64,000 nucleotides of DNA, taken from contig OU744736.1 in NCBI GenBank assembly GCA_916613615.1, forward strand, positions 11,047,724-11,111,723, read 5' to 3'. The DNA is from Steromphala cineraria. Lineage: Eukaryota; Mollusca; Gastropoda; Trochida; Trochidae. Made by a program: the position numbers and the translations under genes. Of this stretch, positions 24,301-38,300 are shown piece after piece. The notes below the pieces were generated by a model that made no database searches, had not been told where the DNA came from, and was given only the letters and a program-made list of their open reading frames with translations. Position 1 is the first letter of the stretch, and every line of letters starts with the position of its first letter.

Positions 24301-25500
24301 AGCAATTTACATCAAGTATCATTTTCACTGCGTTTAAGCTGGCAGATTTTATCTTTTGATTTATATAATATAATCTTATTTAATGTTCAAATAATGAAAG
24401 CTGAAGAGTTAAATGTTAACTGATGGGACAATGGTTTTATTCCAAACATGAAAATGAAATATTTGATAAATTAATTTAAGTGTTTTTATTTTAAGATTAA
24501 CCTATTCAAATTGTTATGGTCACAAAAGCTATATAAGATATTAAACAGACGTTCTACTTTTCTAAACCAAAAACTAGATGAGTGAAGTCTTTAAATAAAT
24601 TTTTTGTAATTATCTATAATGTGTAATGTGTTTGTAATTTTAAATAATACTTTTGTTATGATCTATAATGTGTAAAGCTTCGGTTTTTTGTCACAAAGGT
24701 TAGTGAGCAATTCTAGTTTCTTCTACAGATTGTTTAAGTGGTAAACTTTGGTACATCTAGAAATAAAGATTAGATATGTTAATAGGATGTTCCCCGTACC
24801 CCATCTTTGAATTACTAACATTCTAAACACTTTATGTAAAGCAGGTTTGATGGATAAAACTGAGAATATTTTCATATGAAAATGTATCAATAATGTTTTC
24901 ATTCATAACTACATTTCGAAGCTCTCTTAGTGCTATGATAGTCATAAATGCCATACATTACCATTGACATTTCATAACAGTAAGATTGCTTCAAGAATAT
25001 AGACCCAGAATATTTATTATTGATGACAGATAATTAATGAAATATATAATTGGAATAATGTTATAACCCCTTGTTCTCATTGTGAGAGATTTGAGGCCGA
25101 AGAAACCTTCTGCGTTGTTTGGTGCAATACTTTACTTAGCATACTCTTAGTGCATAGCTTTACACATAGCCACATACAACACATGAGAAATGGCATGAGA
25201 ATACCATACCATACATATACCATTGGTAGAATTGCTTATCAACCCTGTTGTCGGTCCTCATTTCCCCATGTAGGAGACCCAAATCAGATTTTGATGGTTT
25301 AAAATTTGAGAAACTGCAAAGTGTTTATTGTTCAGAAGGATTTTGCAGAAAGCTACAATTTGAGTTGGCGTGTCAACTGTGGACTGGTAGCTAGCACTGT
25401 TTCCTGAGATAGTAGATAGCGGTAACTTCAGCTGTGTTAACTGCACATACGTGTGGCGGTCAGTCACACTCATACTCATGTAATAAAGGTGATTTTTAAA
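21334..25500 (+). other. Probable AP-2 alpha 3' UTR and downstream sequence
   Basis: No further coding region on either strand was recognised. Possible polyadenylation signals AATAAA occur at 22408-22413, 24762-24767 and 25482-25487. The last is followed by GT-rich sequence (TCGTTTGTGATTT) just before a dispersed repeat begins. Which one is used cannot be decided. A MITE-like element sits at 23462-23860. Confidence 0.5.
23462..23860. mobile_element. ~400-bp MITE-like element; solo half copy at 33935-34090
   Basis: AATAGTGTTTGAAATAAGCAT (23473 onward) is inverted at about 23833-23857 as ATGCTTATTTCAAACACTGC then TATT, giving ~25-bp inverted ends. The left ~180 bp (AAATAAGCATCCAAAAA, CTTGTCAATAAGAA, GACTTATTTGACCTATTC, TCGGTATCAGTGTGTT) recurs at 33935-34090 inside the nuclear receptor gene. 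It has no open frame and is probably a non-autonomous DNA element. Confidence 0.65.
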
Positions 25501-25529
25501 AAGAACCAATCGTTTGTGATTTATGTATT

Positions 25530-27055
25530 TTTAGCTCATCAGGACTGAAAGTCCAGATGGGCTTATGGCATGGCCCGTCGTCCGGCGTCCGTCCGTCGTC
25601 CGTCGTCCGTCCGTCGTCCGTCGTCCGTCGTCCGTCCGTAAACTTTTGACACTTTCGACTTCTCCTCATGAACCATACACATTACAGAGCTGAAATTTTG
25701 TGTACAAGTACCTTAGCATATGGAGATTCTAATTTGTAACTTTGGTGACCCTGTGATCCCAAATAGGGTCACAGGGGTCACAACTTTAAAAACCTATTTT
25801 CATCTTCTTCTCCAGTTCCAGAAGGACTAGAGAGTTAAAATGATATGTGCAGACTCCTTGGCCAATGGGGATTCCAATTTGTAACTTTGGTGACCCTGTG
25901 ACCCCAAATAGGGTCACAGGGGTCACAACCTTAAATACCTATTTTCATCTTCTTCTCCAGTTCCAAAAGGAGTAGAGAGTTAAAAATGATATGTGCAGAC
26001 TCCTTGGACAATGGAGATTCTAATTTGTAACTTTGGTGACCCTGTGACCCCAAATAGGGTCACAGGGGTCACAACTTTAAAAACCTATTTTCATCTTCTT
26101 CTCCAGTTCCAGAAGGACTAGAGAGTTAAAAATTATATGTGCAAATTCCTTGGCCAATGGGGATTCCAATTTGTAACTTTGGTGACCCTGTGACCCCAAA
26201 TAGGGTCACAGAGGTCACAACCTTAAATACCTATTTTCATCTTCTTCTCCAGTTCCAAAAGGAGTAGAGAGTTAAAAATTATTTGTGCAGACTCCTTGGA
26301 CAATGGAGATTCTAATTTGTAACTTTGGTGACCCTGTGACCCCAAATAGGGTCACAGGGGTCACAACCTTAAAAACCTATTTCATCTTCTTCTCCAGTTC
26401 TAAAAGGACTAGAGAGTTGATAGTGATATGTGCAGACTCCTTGGACGATGGGGATTCTAATTTGTAACTTTGGTGAACCTGTGACCCCAAATAGGGTCAC
26501 AGGGGTCACAACCTTAAAAACCTATTTTCATCTTCTTCTCCAGTTCTAAAAGGTCTAGAGAGCTGAAATTATATGTGCAGACTCCTTGGCCAATGGGGAT
26601 TCTAAAATGTAAATTTCGTGACCCCATGACCCCAAATAGGGTCACAGGGGTCACAACCTTAAAAACCTATTTTCATCATCTTTAGCTCCTAAAGGTCTAT
26701 TGAGCTGAAAGACTGCATGTAGACTCCTTGGCCAATTGGGATTCTAAACTGTAGGTTTTTGTGACCCCATGACCCAAAATAGGGTCACAGGGGTCACAAT
26801 CTTAAAAACCTATTTTTCTCCATTAGATGACAGTCTATGGCAAATTTATTTCTCCTTGTATATTTTAGTGTGGACTTCTTTCAGTGTCTGATTTTGGCGA
26901 TCTAAAAAGTGTTGAATAATAATACATTTGTTTTGTAATATTTGTATAGGTTTTCTTGCAATAAGTAACATCAGTTCCATTTTTAGCTCATCTTGCCTGT
27001 ATAAAGCAAACTTGATATGATGCCTGATGAGCTACAGAGCCAATGGCTCTATTTT
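25530..27055 (+). repeat. AGCTCAT-type element with eight 146-bp tandem units
   Basis: It begins TTTTTAGCTCATCAGGACTG and GGGCTTATGGCATGGCCCG, then a long CGTCCGTCCGTCGTCCG run (25579-25638). About eight units of 145-146 bp follow, with the phrase TTTGGTGACCCTGTGACC (or a close variant) at 25741, 25886, 26032, 26178, 26324, 26469 and 26614. Each carries CCCCAAATAGGGTCACAGGG and CTATTTTCATCTTCTTCTCC. It ends CTGATGAGCTACAGAGCCAA. It is the fullest member of this family in the window. Confidence 0.88.
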
Positions 27056-27060
27056 TAATA

Positions 27061-27215
27061 TTCCCAGCCAAGAAGTGGAAGGGGGATATTGGTTTTGGTT
27101 TCGATTAGGTCTGTGTGTTCATTCATCCAAGTTAAAGGGGTCAAGTTTTCTCAGAACCTACCAAATTTACTAGATGTCTTAAGGGGATGTTGATGACTGT
27201 CTTCATGTTTATTAA
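27061..27215 (+). repeat. Shortened GGAAGGGGGATAT-type repeat
   Basis: AAGTGGAAGGGGGATATTGG, GTTAAAGGGGTCAAGTTTTC and GGGGATGTTGATGACTGTC match the ends of the element at 17858-18436, but the tandem interior is nearly absent. It adjoins the AGCTCAT element on its left. Confidence 0.6.
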
Positions 27216-27564
27216 TGCTTTTTTTTAATGTATTTGGGAAACCCTTTTGCGGAGAGGGAAGAGATAAGTTAAAACACTTCAGGGCCATATTCATGGTTCC
27301 GTTATCATTTACCTACTAGTGGCTGAAACATGAAGTTTGTCTCTGTGCTTTTTGAGTTTGAATATGTGCTACATTTTAATTTTCAAAGTTAAGGTATTAT
27401 CTGAAAGATAAATTATAGATAGATTAAGTTAAGCAGGTGCTTGTCCATGGCAGACATAAGGAGGTAAAGACTTGGTCACTTCATGGATCGACTGAAAGAT
27501 ACCAGTGGCCGTGATGATGTATTAGAAACAGTTTGTGGGAGAAGGAAAATCAACAACATGAAAC

Positions 27565-30500
27565 ACATTTTCCAGTTTCAACAATTTATTATGCCCAGTC
27601 ACAAAACCATGTTAAGGCACATTTGTGTTAGTAACTTCACATGTACGTTCCCACACGGCTAACAAGCTGATAAAGCACATTGACATACTGTGTAACAGAC
27701 ACTATACAAAATTTAGTTGAATATCATTAATGATCTAATAATGCCAGATAATACAATGTGCAATCTAGGGACTTCACAACATACGACAAGCATTCCAGTT
27801 GAAAGTTGAAAAATAATTTTAAGAAGCGACGTCAGAATTTTTGGTGTTACATTTCTTAAGATTTAGGTGTTTACTAGAAAACACTGATTTAAGCCCAATT
27901 TTCGTGTTCCTTATCATTTCTTGATAAGATTTTATTACTTTGGAAAGTTGATGCAGTTGGGTTAGAAGTGAAACTGATAATAACTTTTTTATTTTGTTTT
28001 GAGACAAGGATAACACAACAGAATTTAAACAAGAATGATAAATTGAAAAACATGATAACTTTTTAAAATATCTCTAAAAACAAAATTAAATTCTTTTAAA
28101 AATAATTGTTACTGATTATCACCGGGATGCCAAATGAATATTTCAATACTTAATGGATGTACAGAAAATATTCTAAAAGCACAAAAGAAAATATCGCAGA
28201 CAAAGACATGGGAATGTTTTTCAATGTTCAAATAATTCAGAACAATTGTGCACTTCAGGCGTTTAAGAACTTCAACAAACATCCATTCAATTACACACAG
28301 TAACAAGTTATATTTATATATTATTAATAAACAAAACAACATGAGAACACCTGATTGTAAATGCATGAGTAACAACAAAAGTTGATATATATTTGCAATG
28401 TAATATTAAGATATTTCATACAATTTCACTGCATATTTGATTAACAATCAATAATTGTTGATACATTTTATCTACTTTTTGTGAGCTATGAAATTTGTGT
28501 ACCAATCTGCCACCAGATAAAATCACACAGCCATGTTGTGACAGAGGTTTAGCTGGTTAAATGTATAGCTTTAAACAGATATATAAACTATTCCGAAATT
28601 TACTTAGTATTTTACAATTAAAACATTCTTGCTTCAATGAAACAAGTATTTGTCACAAAGGTGACAAGATCCCCCGCCGCAAATTGATGTGAACAAAATG
28701 CATACTGTATACATAGAAACACTTGTCTACACTTGTCATGCTACTAGATGTCATTTAGACCACAACAAATCAACTGGTCCCTGGGTCTTCCATATATAAG
28801 CCTCACTGTGACCTTGAAAATAATGTGAAGGTCACCAAAATCGACTGGGCCCGGCGCCTTCCCAATAAGATGCATTGGGTAAATTATGAAGAGAATCCAG
28901 TTAATGGTTCTTGAGATATCCCACTGACAAGCCTAAAATGCAGGTTGCAATGCTGAAATTTTCAAAGTCTCGCTGTGACCTTGAAAATAATGTGAAGGTC
29001 ACCAAAATCGACTGGGCCGGGCGCCTTCCGATTTTGAAGGTTACCAGGTGAGCTGTTGTCACGGTAACTTTGTTACTTAAAACGTGACGTATACTGTTTG
29101 ATTCAAATAAATTAAATATAGAGTTGAGAATAGAAGTAGATTTAATTAGTCGATTAAAACAAATGTGAGCAGATTTGTACATGAATTATGCATAGGCTCC
29201 ATGTAATATATATGCTTATGATTTTGTTAAGATGTATACATTATAGTTAAGACACAAGAGTTAACGAACAACGATAATTGTTTTCAGAAAGAAAACACAT
29301 TAAGAGAACTACACCTCTATTGGCACTAAAAATTTTCAACTTTACAAACCCTTAACCATGAGAGATAATTGTCACAAGATGGTCAACATCACCTCTGATG
29401 TTGACCATGTACTAAACAGATGTACTGGTAAAGATAAAGGACAAAGTCTAGAATAGACCTAAGAGCTAAAATAAAAGATGAAATCACTACCAAAGTGTGA
29501 CAGGCAATAATACAATCAGTAAATTACTTTCACATTGCCTACCTGATTGCAACAAACATGTCGTAAAACAAAAAGAAATATTCCAGACATGCAATGAGTA
29601 GTTTAACTAAACCAAAGAAGGAGAAGCTGATTTCAGAACACTCTGTCCAGTGCATAATGTACAGAAATAATAAGCAAGAAAACGTTTTAAACAACTTGGA
29701 GGAGCTTCATTGTTTTGAACAGCTGTTTCAGTTTGAGATACTTAAACTCAAACTAGATGTAATTATTCTATTATTTTGCTTCAAACACTAGTACAGTTTT
29801 TTTATTTGTTTATATTCTACAACATGACACCAAAAAATATCATCTGCTGATCGATACAAATGAAATATAAATCATTCCAATCATGAGACCATATAAACTG
29901 AACATTAAACTTCAATAAGGGATAACGAAAAATAACAACAACAATAATCACACTTCATTGTCGAAGATAACAAATGTCATTGACCACAACGAGTATTGTC
30001 ATAAATAATGTAAATAATGTTCCTTAGCACTTCATGGTGGTAGATAATATACTGATAGTATTTTACAAAATATTTTGATAATTATGGCACATACAGTTGA
30101 TGATTGTATCGATATGAAAATAGAATATTCTGATACATTGTGAAGATGAAGGACTGATTGTCACCAATTGGGGCTCTGCTACAAAGATTCAAACTGTTCG
30201 ATTGAAAAATATCAATTACAAAATGTCTTTTGATTAGCTAAACATGCAATTATTGAGGATGGGTATCGTTCCTTGTTCCCATATTGCGATACAAAAAAGT
30301 TGATTGCAATACATACTGCGATATTGGTACTTTTCAAATTTGAGATTTTGCACTTAATAACAGTGATAAGAACAGCAATCATTGCTCTAAAATTGAATTG
30401 GAGATTTGTGATAACTGGGTATGAACTTTTAATTAGAAGCATTAAGAGGCAGAGAACCCTGGGTAATTGCCTTATATAAGTAATGAAAGTGACGTACTTC

Positions 30501-32640
30501 CTGGTTGAGGTGATAATGAAAAATAGGTTGCACATACAAAACGAAAAGTAATACATGTGGAAAGAAAATTAGTAGTTGTTGCACAAACTAAAATTATCAA
30601 TTCTCATGTATGAACTTTTCATATGTGTGTTATTTTACAACACAAGCTAATATTTTGTTTACAACTATCTGTAAAATCATGTTAATTGGATTGATTTTTG
30701 CTGCAATTTTAAATTAAAAGTGCTTATTTTAAAAAATCTTATATAATCGGATGTTTTTAGCTACGTACATCAATACGTATCATGTTATTTCTGTATTGAA
30801 ATATACCAATATACCGATAATAACCACATCCTCACTAAATTTGGTTGGTCATTCACTTACCACTGGCGCAAGGGAAGCACCATCTTCCTACACAAAGCCT
30901 AAAATGCCAGTTTCTGAACTGTCAGTTTTATGCCTTGCTGCTGACCCTTGAGTTTTCAGGTGGAAGACCTTGCCTGACGATCTTCAGTTGTGGTTGTATT
31001 GAAGTGGAAGGGAAGGTGACACTCTGTGGCTTGGATTTGGTAGTTGTTTATGTGCACATATTGCTGATTATGGTTATATGATTTTAAAATGTCAGTGAGT
31101 ATTTGTGCGCCTTGTTTCTCCCTTTTGTCTTTCATGCTGGAAAAAATCTTAAATTTTACTTTTAAAGGTACGGATTTGCCTGTAAAATGATATTTACGCC
31201 ATAAAGTTACAATTTGATTTTAAAATCTTTTTGATCTATCTGATGCCCAATGTCATCAATGTAAAATAACCTGACAATTAGTACCTAAGGAAAATAACCT
31301 GTACAATTAGTACCAGGTAAGCACAAATTTGTCAAATTACACTGGGGTTGCCATAGTGACAAAAGTCACAGTTCATATTTTTATTACTGTTCCTTTTTTT
31401 AAACTACTTTTAAACATAAACAATTGTTGTGCTTTCTATCTCAATTTGAATTTGAATCTTTAGATTGAACATGAAACTATTTTCTAGTTTTGAGACCTTT
31501 CATAAATGTACAAGTCGGTGTTTGTTAACAAATATGATGACATGTTTCCAAATTAATAATATGTTAGACTATACAAATGCATAATAATAATATTTCATAG
31601 ATTATGCGTTCATTCAACAATAAACATGTAAATAAACATCTTTTCTTTATGGATAATACACAATAAAATTTTGAATGATTTCAATATTTCATCTTCATAA
31701 CAAATATATATTTGAAACAGTTTTAAAATATTATTTAATTTTCAACAACATGAAAATAGTAACATCATAAACCCCATTCTGTTAATGCATGGTAAACAAT
31801 ACAGGGCCAGCCTAACTGGACAAGTACAACTTTGAACACTCATCATTTGATTATGAAAAGAATTAGAAATAAGACAATAATTCTTCATTCTAAATTTCAC
31901 AGCTTAATTTTGCAACATTTGTTACAGAGCTTGCTACTGAGTTTTTCTAACAAAACATTGTAAAACCAGTGCTAGCCATTTTTGTGTGAACACCTTTTAT
32001 TCATTTGAGGTAGGTTTATTGATTCACATAGCTTTATTGAAGATGGTACATTTGTTTTAGAATGCATTCTGTGATTAAATCACTGTCTTGCAATTGGTAA
32101 CAAATGGTATTGTTTTTGTGAAATCATCTTGTTAATATTGGCTCCCTTAAGCATGCTACTCCTCTAAAGTCAATAGGTAAATATTCATATACAGCATATA
32201 TATATATATATAACTGATTGTCAGAAAACAACCTACAACAGAGTGTACTTGTATTAATTGTTTATTATCTTATATCTATTTATTAATTTTATCTTTCTTA
32301 TTATATTGAAAGATTTAGTCCAATTGACAGAGATACAAGCTGTTGTAGCCCAAACTCACTTGAAAGCATAGAAGTGAATATAATGGATAAGTTATCATAT
32401 TTCATATTTTATACAGCATAGTATCAAAGATCTGATTAGTGTGAGATCAGGAGGAAAGGCAATGAAAACTCGGAACATCACTGCATGACACGTCAAACAT
32501 CAAACAGTTAGTAGCCAGGCTGTACACAACCCATGATTACATCAGATTTATCCTGGAGGTTTGTCTATGGCAAGAACTAATGATTTCATAAGAGTTACCA
32601 TGATGGCTGTCTATATGAAAAAGTCATAATTACATCAGAT
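27565..32640 (-). other. Probable long 3' UTR of the nuclear receptor gene
   Basis: After the receptor stop codon (32641-32643) there are about 5 kb of AT-rich sequence without any recognisable gene on either strand. On the minus strand AATAAA at 27590-27585 is followed by TG-rich sequence (TGTGTTTCATGTTGTTG), which makes a plausible polyadenylation site. Repeats inside include 28655-29065 and 31900-32130. This is inferred from signals only; a nearer poly(A) site is possible. Confidence 0.4.
28655..29065. repeat. Short repeat with two ~170-bp units
   Basis: GTGACCTTGAAAATAATGTG then AAGGTCACCAAAATCGACTG occurs twice (28808 and 28976), each followed by GGCC and GCGCCTTCC. The left end has GTGACAAGATCCCCCGCCGC and the right end has GGTGAGCTGTTGTCACGG. 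It looks like another modular element with tandem interior. Confidence 0.55.
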
Positions 32641-33270
32641 TTAGCTTGGAGGTTTGTCTTTTGAAAAGTTTGCCACGAGGTCCCGTTGCATCTTGTTGAT
32701 CTCGGCAAGTTTTGGGAGGAGACGGAAGATGTCGACGAGGATGCGACTGCTGTTGTCAGGGTTACGCTTGGTGATCACGTGGACGAGAAGGTCGAGGTAC
32801 AGGGAGTTAAGCTTCTGGATGGCCGGGGCGTCTTTCAAATCAATGTCGACTGCAAGGAGAGTGTGTCGTAAGTTTAGAATTTACACACTAAGAATGCAGT
32901 ATAACTTGTCTCGGATATCTAAACACACTAGGGTTTATCTTGATTCTACCATGACTATTTTAACCATTCATGAATTCTTTGTCAAATCGATTTGCATTTC
33001 GAAGTTCCGGCAACAAAAATGAACTTGTCTGTGCCAGGGGTTTTGCTCCTTGGTATTCCAACAAATTTAAAAAGTCCTTAAAAATTCTTTAAGTGTCCAG
33101 TGAAAACTACTGGTGGCCCTTTTAGTGTGAATACCTTTAAACCATTTGTGTGAAATTGGTTTGCATAGCTTGACAGATCTTTGAAGAGCTCTTTTGGGAG
33201 CTCTTTTGTTGATTCTAGTAGAATACTTTTATTGGTAAAAAATTACTTTTTGTGAAAAACATTGCAACCC
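31900..33270. repeat. Diverged copies of the 41805-42172 element
   Basis: CCATTTTTGTGTGAACACCT then TTTATTCATTT at 31978 and the more diverged GGCCCTTTTAGTGTGAATACC at 33115 match the interior of the element at 41805-42172. The copies flank and cover the receptor's last coding exon region without touching its reading frame. Confidence 0.5.
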
Positions 33271-35316
33271 CCCTATAATAATTTAAAATTTTTGTCACCA
33301 ATGTACATACCATGGCCAGGGGATGTTAACTCTATGGCGGCGAGGATGCTTATCTCCAACTCATTCAGCGCCAGTCTGTTGAAACTCTCAGCAAAATCCA
33401 AGAGAAGGTTAACGTTTTCTGCACCAATCACATAGTTCATCCACTGTCGAGAGTAGAAGCTTTCGTTTGGCAGAACCAAATAGCTCTCCCCGTTGATGAA
33501 GAACTGGCTGGCTGTCAGCTGAAACAAAATCAGCAAATATCAGTCTAAGTAAACCTAGCCTCAATATTATCCGTTTCACTCCTATACTGAGTCTAAGAAG
33601 GCCTAGTAGAGAGCCGTCAGCCGACCTTTCTGAAGGTGTTGAATTGAGAAATCAATAAAGAAGTTGTTATCCATTAGTTTTGTCTCAGATTCTGTCTTAG
33701 TCGCTGGATATGATAACAAGTAAGTTTCTTACCATCCATATATCATAGTAGGCTCGTTTCGTTAATATCTTCTGATCATCTATGTTGAGTTTGCTGAAAC
33801 CAGGAACATCCCCACAGAAGCCTGAAAACAGTGTTGAGAGTTCAAACAGCAGAATAGCTAGACACAATACTAGTAGAGGAAACATGTACAGATTAGATAT
33901 GTATGTATCATTTGTATCACTGTAGTGTAAGCCTAAGATGCAGTGTTTAAAATAAGCATCCAAAAACTGCTTGTCAATAAGAACCCTCACGTAGGACCAA
34001 CTGTAGGTCCAATTGGAAACTGTTGGCAATCTTTATCAGTCCTGATTTGACTTATTCAAAAATAATAATATTCTTGGTATCAGTGTGTTCTCCTTCTAGT
34101 TTGTAATCAAGACACTATTAACACCACAAGTACCACATGGGTAATAATATATTCTTAAAATTATACTCATGGATCTGGTCATAACTGTTAGGTGTGTCCG
34201 GAGTAAAGTGACGACAAACACGTATAATTCTTTGAATGATTAACCCCTTGTAAAATCTTTATAGAGAAACTTTTTTCAAAGAATCTAAGTTTTTACCTTA
34301 TAAATATTATATTTGTTATATAAACAATAAACAACTCGGGACAGAAAAGGACAGATTATCTTTCCTTTGTTATATTAATTGTGTAATTCTCTCCCCAAGG
34401 CTCGAGGATTACTGAAATAATATAACTCGGTAAAGACGATAATTATGTCATTCCCTCCTGGCAATGATGTGTGTCAATCAGTCAAACGTTATTTTAGAAA
34501 CATATCTAAATCATTCAGAATGACAGTTACTTTACCCGTTGAATAGGTTTTATAACTACCAATACTAATCATGTTAATTTGATGTGTGAATTTGAGTTAG
34601 ACGCATATATTACAGTTTTATTATTTTAATTGTGAACAAGTATTTATCACATAATTGGTATTTTGGGAATGAATATATTGGATACTGTGAAGTAATATCA
34701 TGAATTAAGCCATTTACACTTGTATCAAAGCAAAACAATACGTGATGAAAAACATGAAATGGCTCTTTAAAGTGACTATTTGATCTGGGTATTTTTTGTG
34801 GGGACTTTCCTGTTTACAATTATATATGATTTTTACATAATTTCACACTTACTTTCAAATATGTTTGTGAGGTTAACATTTCAGTTGTTCAAGATTCAAC
34901 AGTGGGACAAAGAATAAAGTGCATCACTCAAAAAATATAAACATCATGAAATGAAGCCAATCATCGAAGCTACGATCCTGGAATGCATTACTATGACAAA
35001 ATGCTGTTGCAACTGTAACTTTTATCATTAATTATTTGTAAATATGCTCCTCTTCTTTCAATCAAGTAGTTATTTCTTAATCTTGTTAATGAATTAGCAT
35101 AATACAGCAGAATTGTTTTCTCGCAATACTAACATTTCAAGATGGCGATTGAAAGCCCATTGATTGGTGCCTTTAACTAAAGATGATGACAATATCAAAT
35201 GACTGAGTTGTTGACATACCTATAATCCTATCGTTGGTCATGGTGAGGGACTGGAAGAGTTGGTTCCAGGTTTCCTTGATAGTCTTCTCCGTGATCTCTG
35301 CCTTCGTGATCGGAAC
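32641..35316 (-). CDS. Nuclear receptor exons 5-8: ligand-binding domain
   Basis: Four exons (35316-35220, 33821-33733, 33518-33311, 32849-32641) encode VPITKAEITEKTIKETWNQL, then FCGDVPGFSKLNIDDQK, then LTASQFFINGESYLVLPNE, then VDIDLKDAPAIQKLNSLYLD. The C-terminus is LLPKLAEINKMQRDLVANFS plus seven residues. No AF-2 helix 12 motif (hydrophobic-hydrophobic-x-Glu-hydrophobic-hydrophobic) follows helix 11. That resembles Rev-erb, a constitutive repressor lacking helix 12. Repressor behaviour here is inference. Confidence 0.88.
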
Positions 35317-38300
35317 CTGATCAACATAAATCCACAAATGAGACATGACATTCTGATGCTCAATGTCAATTACTGGTAACAAACTAACTCACAACAACAT
35401 ACACCCACACATGTGAGGCTAGCTTTTTGGCTATCATTGCTTAATCATATTACTGCAGGAACTAGAATTCCTATGTCCTTTTTTTCAATTGTTGAAAGAA
35501 AAACATTTTAAACTAGAAAATTTTTGTCTATGGGACACAGATGCCCCCACTAATAAAAAAGCCCCCAATGTTTTCAACCACAGAATTTAAAACTAAATAA
35601 GAGATACACCTTTAGCTTCATTTAAGTTCAAACATCCATGGATAATTTTAAAAATTACAAAATCCCAAACAAAATATAAGATGGACTCCTTTAGGATACC
35701 TACAAAGCAATTGTTCAAAGATCAGCGCTGTCTATCCAGTATTTTTTTAGGAGAAATGGATAAACAACATCCATTTTCATTCCAATATGAGTTTTATTCA
35801 CCTAAGTTCAACATGTAAGAAATTTGAAAAAATAGAGCCATGGGCTCTGTAGCTCATCAGACTTTTGATTAAAAATATGTTTTGACCCCTGTGACCCCAT
35901 TTGGGGTCATGGGGTCACGAAATCTACAATTCAGAAACCCAATTGGCCAAGTAGTCTACACACAACTTTTCAGCTCTCTAGACATTTTGGAACTGGAGAA
36001 GAAGATGAAAACAGGCTTTTGAGATTTTGACCCCTGTGACCCCATTTGGGGTCAAGGGGTCACCAAAACTAATATTTAGAATCGGTATTGGCTAAGGAGT
36101 CTACACACAACTTTTCAGCTCTCTAGACCTTTTGGAACTGGAGAAGAAGATGGAAATAGCCTTTTATGGTGTTGACCCCTGTGACCCCATTTGGGGTCAT
36201 GGGGTCACGAAATCTACAATTCTGAATACCCATTTGCCAAGGAGTCTACACACAACTTTTCAGCTCTCTAGACATTTTGGAACTGGAGGAGAAGATGGAA
36301 ATATGCTTTTAAGATTTTGACCCCTGTGACCCCATTCGGGGTCAAGGGGTCACCAAAACTAATATTTAGAATCGATATTGTCCAAGGAGTCTACACACAT
36401 CTTTTCAGCTCTCTAGACCTTTTGGAACTGGAGGAGAAGATGAAAATAGGTTTTTAAGGTTTTGACCCCTGTGACCCCATTTGGGGTCATGGGGTCACAA
36501 AATCTACAATTTAGAATCCTCATTGGCCAAGGAGTCTACATACAACTTTTCAGCTCTCTAGACCTTTTGGAACTGGAGAAGAAGATGAAAATAGGTTTTT
36601 AAGGTTTTGACCCCTGTGACCCCATTTGGGGTCATGGGGTCACGAAATCTACAATTTAGAATCCCCATTTGCCAAGGAGTCTGCACATCAAATTTCAGCT
36701 CTCTAGAGTCATTGGTTTCGGAAAAGAAGATGAAAATGTGAAAAGTTTACGGATGGACGGACGGACGGACGGACGCCGGACGCCATGCCATGCCATAAGC
36801 CCATCGGGTCTTTCAGACCTGATGAGCTAAAAAAATCAAAAATTGAAAAACAAAATATGAGATGCACACCCTTAGGATGCCTAAAAGCCATGTGTGCGAT
36901 TTCAATTAAATCCATTGAACGGTTTTTGAGGAGAAGTGGATAAACAACATCCCCTATCACAATACTATGAGCTTTCACTTGCTCAAAAACTCACTTAAGT
37001 TCAACATGTTAAAAATTTGAAAAAAGAATTCAAAAATTGAAAAACAAAATATGAGATGCACACCCTTAGGATGTGTATGAGCCATGTGTGCAATTTCAAT
37101 TAAATCCATTGAACGGTTTTTGAGGAGAAGTGGATAAACAACATCCCCTATCACAATACTATGAGCTTTCACTTGCTCAAAAACTCACTTAAGTTCAACA
37201 TGTTAAAAATTTGAAAAAAGAATTCAAAAATTGAAAAACAAAATATGAGATGCACACCCTTAGGATGTGTATGAGCCATGTGTGCAATTTCAATTAAATC
37301 CATTGAACGGTTTTTGAGAAGTGGATAAACAACATCCCCTATCACAATACTATGAGCTTTCACTTGCACAAAAACTCACTTAAGTTCAACATGTTAAAAA
37401 TTTGAAAAAAGAATTCAAAAATTGAAAAACAAAATATGAGATGCACACCCTTAGGATGTGTATGAGCCATGTGTGCAATTTCAATTAAATCCATTGAACG
37501 GTTTTTGAGAAGTGGATAAACAACATCCCCTATCACAATACTATGAGCTTTCACTTGCACAAAAATTCACTTAAGTTCAACATGTTAAAAATTTGAAAAA
37601 AGAATTCAAAAATTGAAAAACAAAATATGAGATGCACACCCTTAGGATGTGTATGAGCCATGTGTGCAATTTCAATTAAATCCATTGAACGGTTTTTGAG
37701 GAGAAGTGGATAAACAACATCCCCTATCACAATACTATGAGCTTTCACTTGCTCAAAAACTCACTTAAGTTCAACATGTTAAAAATTTGAAAAAAGAATT
37801 CAAAAATTGAAAAACAAAATATGAGATGCACACCCTTAGGATGTGTATGAGCCATGTGTGCAATTTCAATTAAATCCATTGAACGGTTTTTGAGAAGTGG
37901 ATAAACAACATCCCCTATCACAATACTATGAGCTTTCACTTGCTCAAAAACTCACTTAAGTTCAACATGTTAAAAATTTGAAAAAAGAATTCAAAAATTG
38001 AAAAACAAAATATGAGATGCACACCCTTAGGATGTGTATGAGCCATGTGTGCAATTTCAATTAAATCCATTGAACGGTTTTTGAGGAGAAGTGGATAAAC
38101 AACATCCCCTATCACAATACTATGAGCTTTCACTTGCTCAAAAACTCACTTAAGTTCAACATGTTAAAAATTTGAAAAAAGAATTCAAAAATTGAAAAAC
38201 AAAATATGAGATGCACACCCTTAGGATGTGTATGAGCCATGTGTGCAATTTCAATTAAATCCATTGAACGGTTTTTGAGAAGTGGATAAACAACATCCCC

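Noticed and set aside
28808..29030. Twice-repeated GTGACCTTGAA as nuclear-receptor response elements
   Set aside because: TGACCTTGA-like half sites are also abundant in several dispersed repeats (for example 13640-14230), so their presence here reflects the repeats rather than a defined regulatory site.
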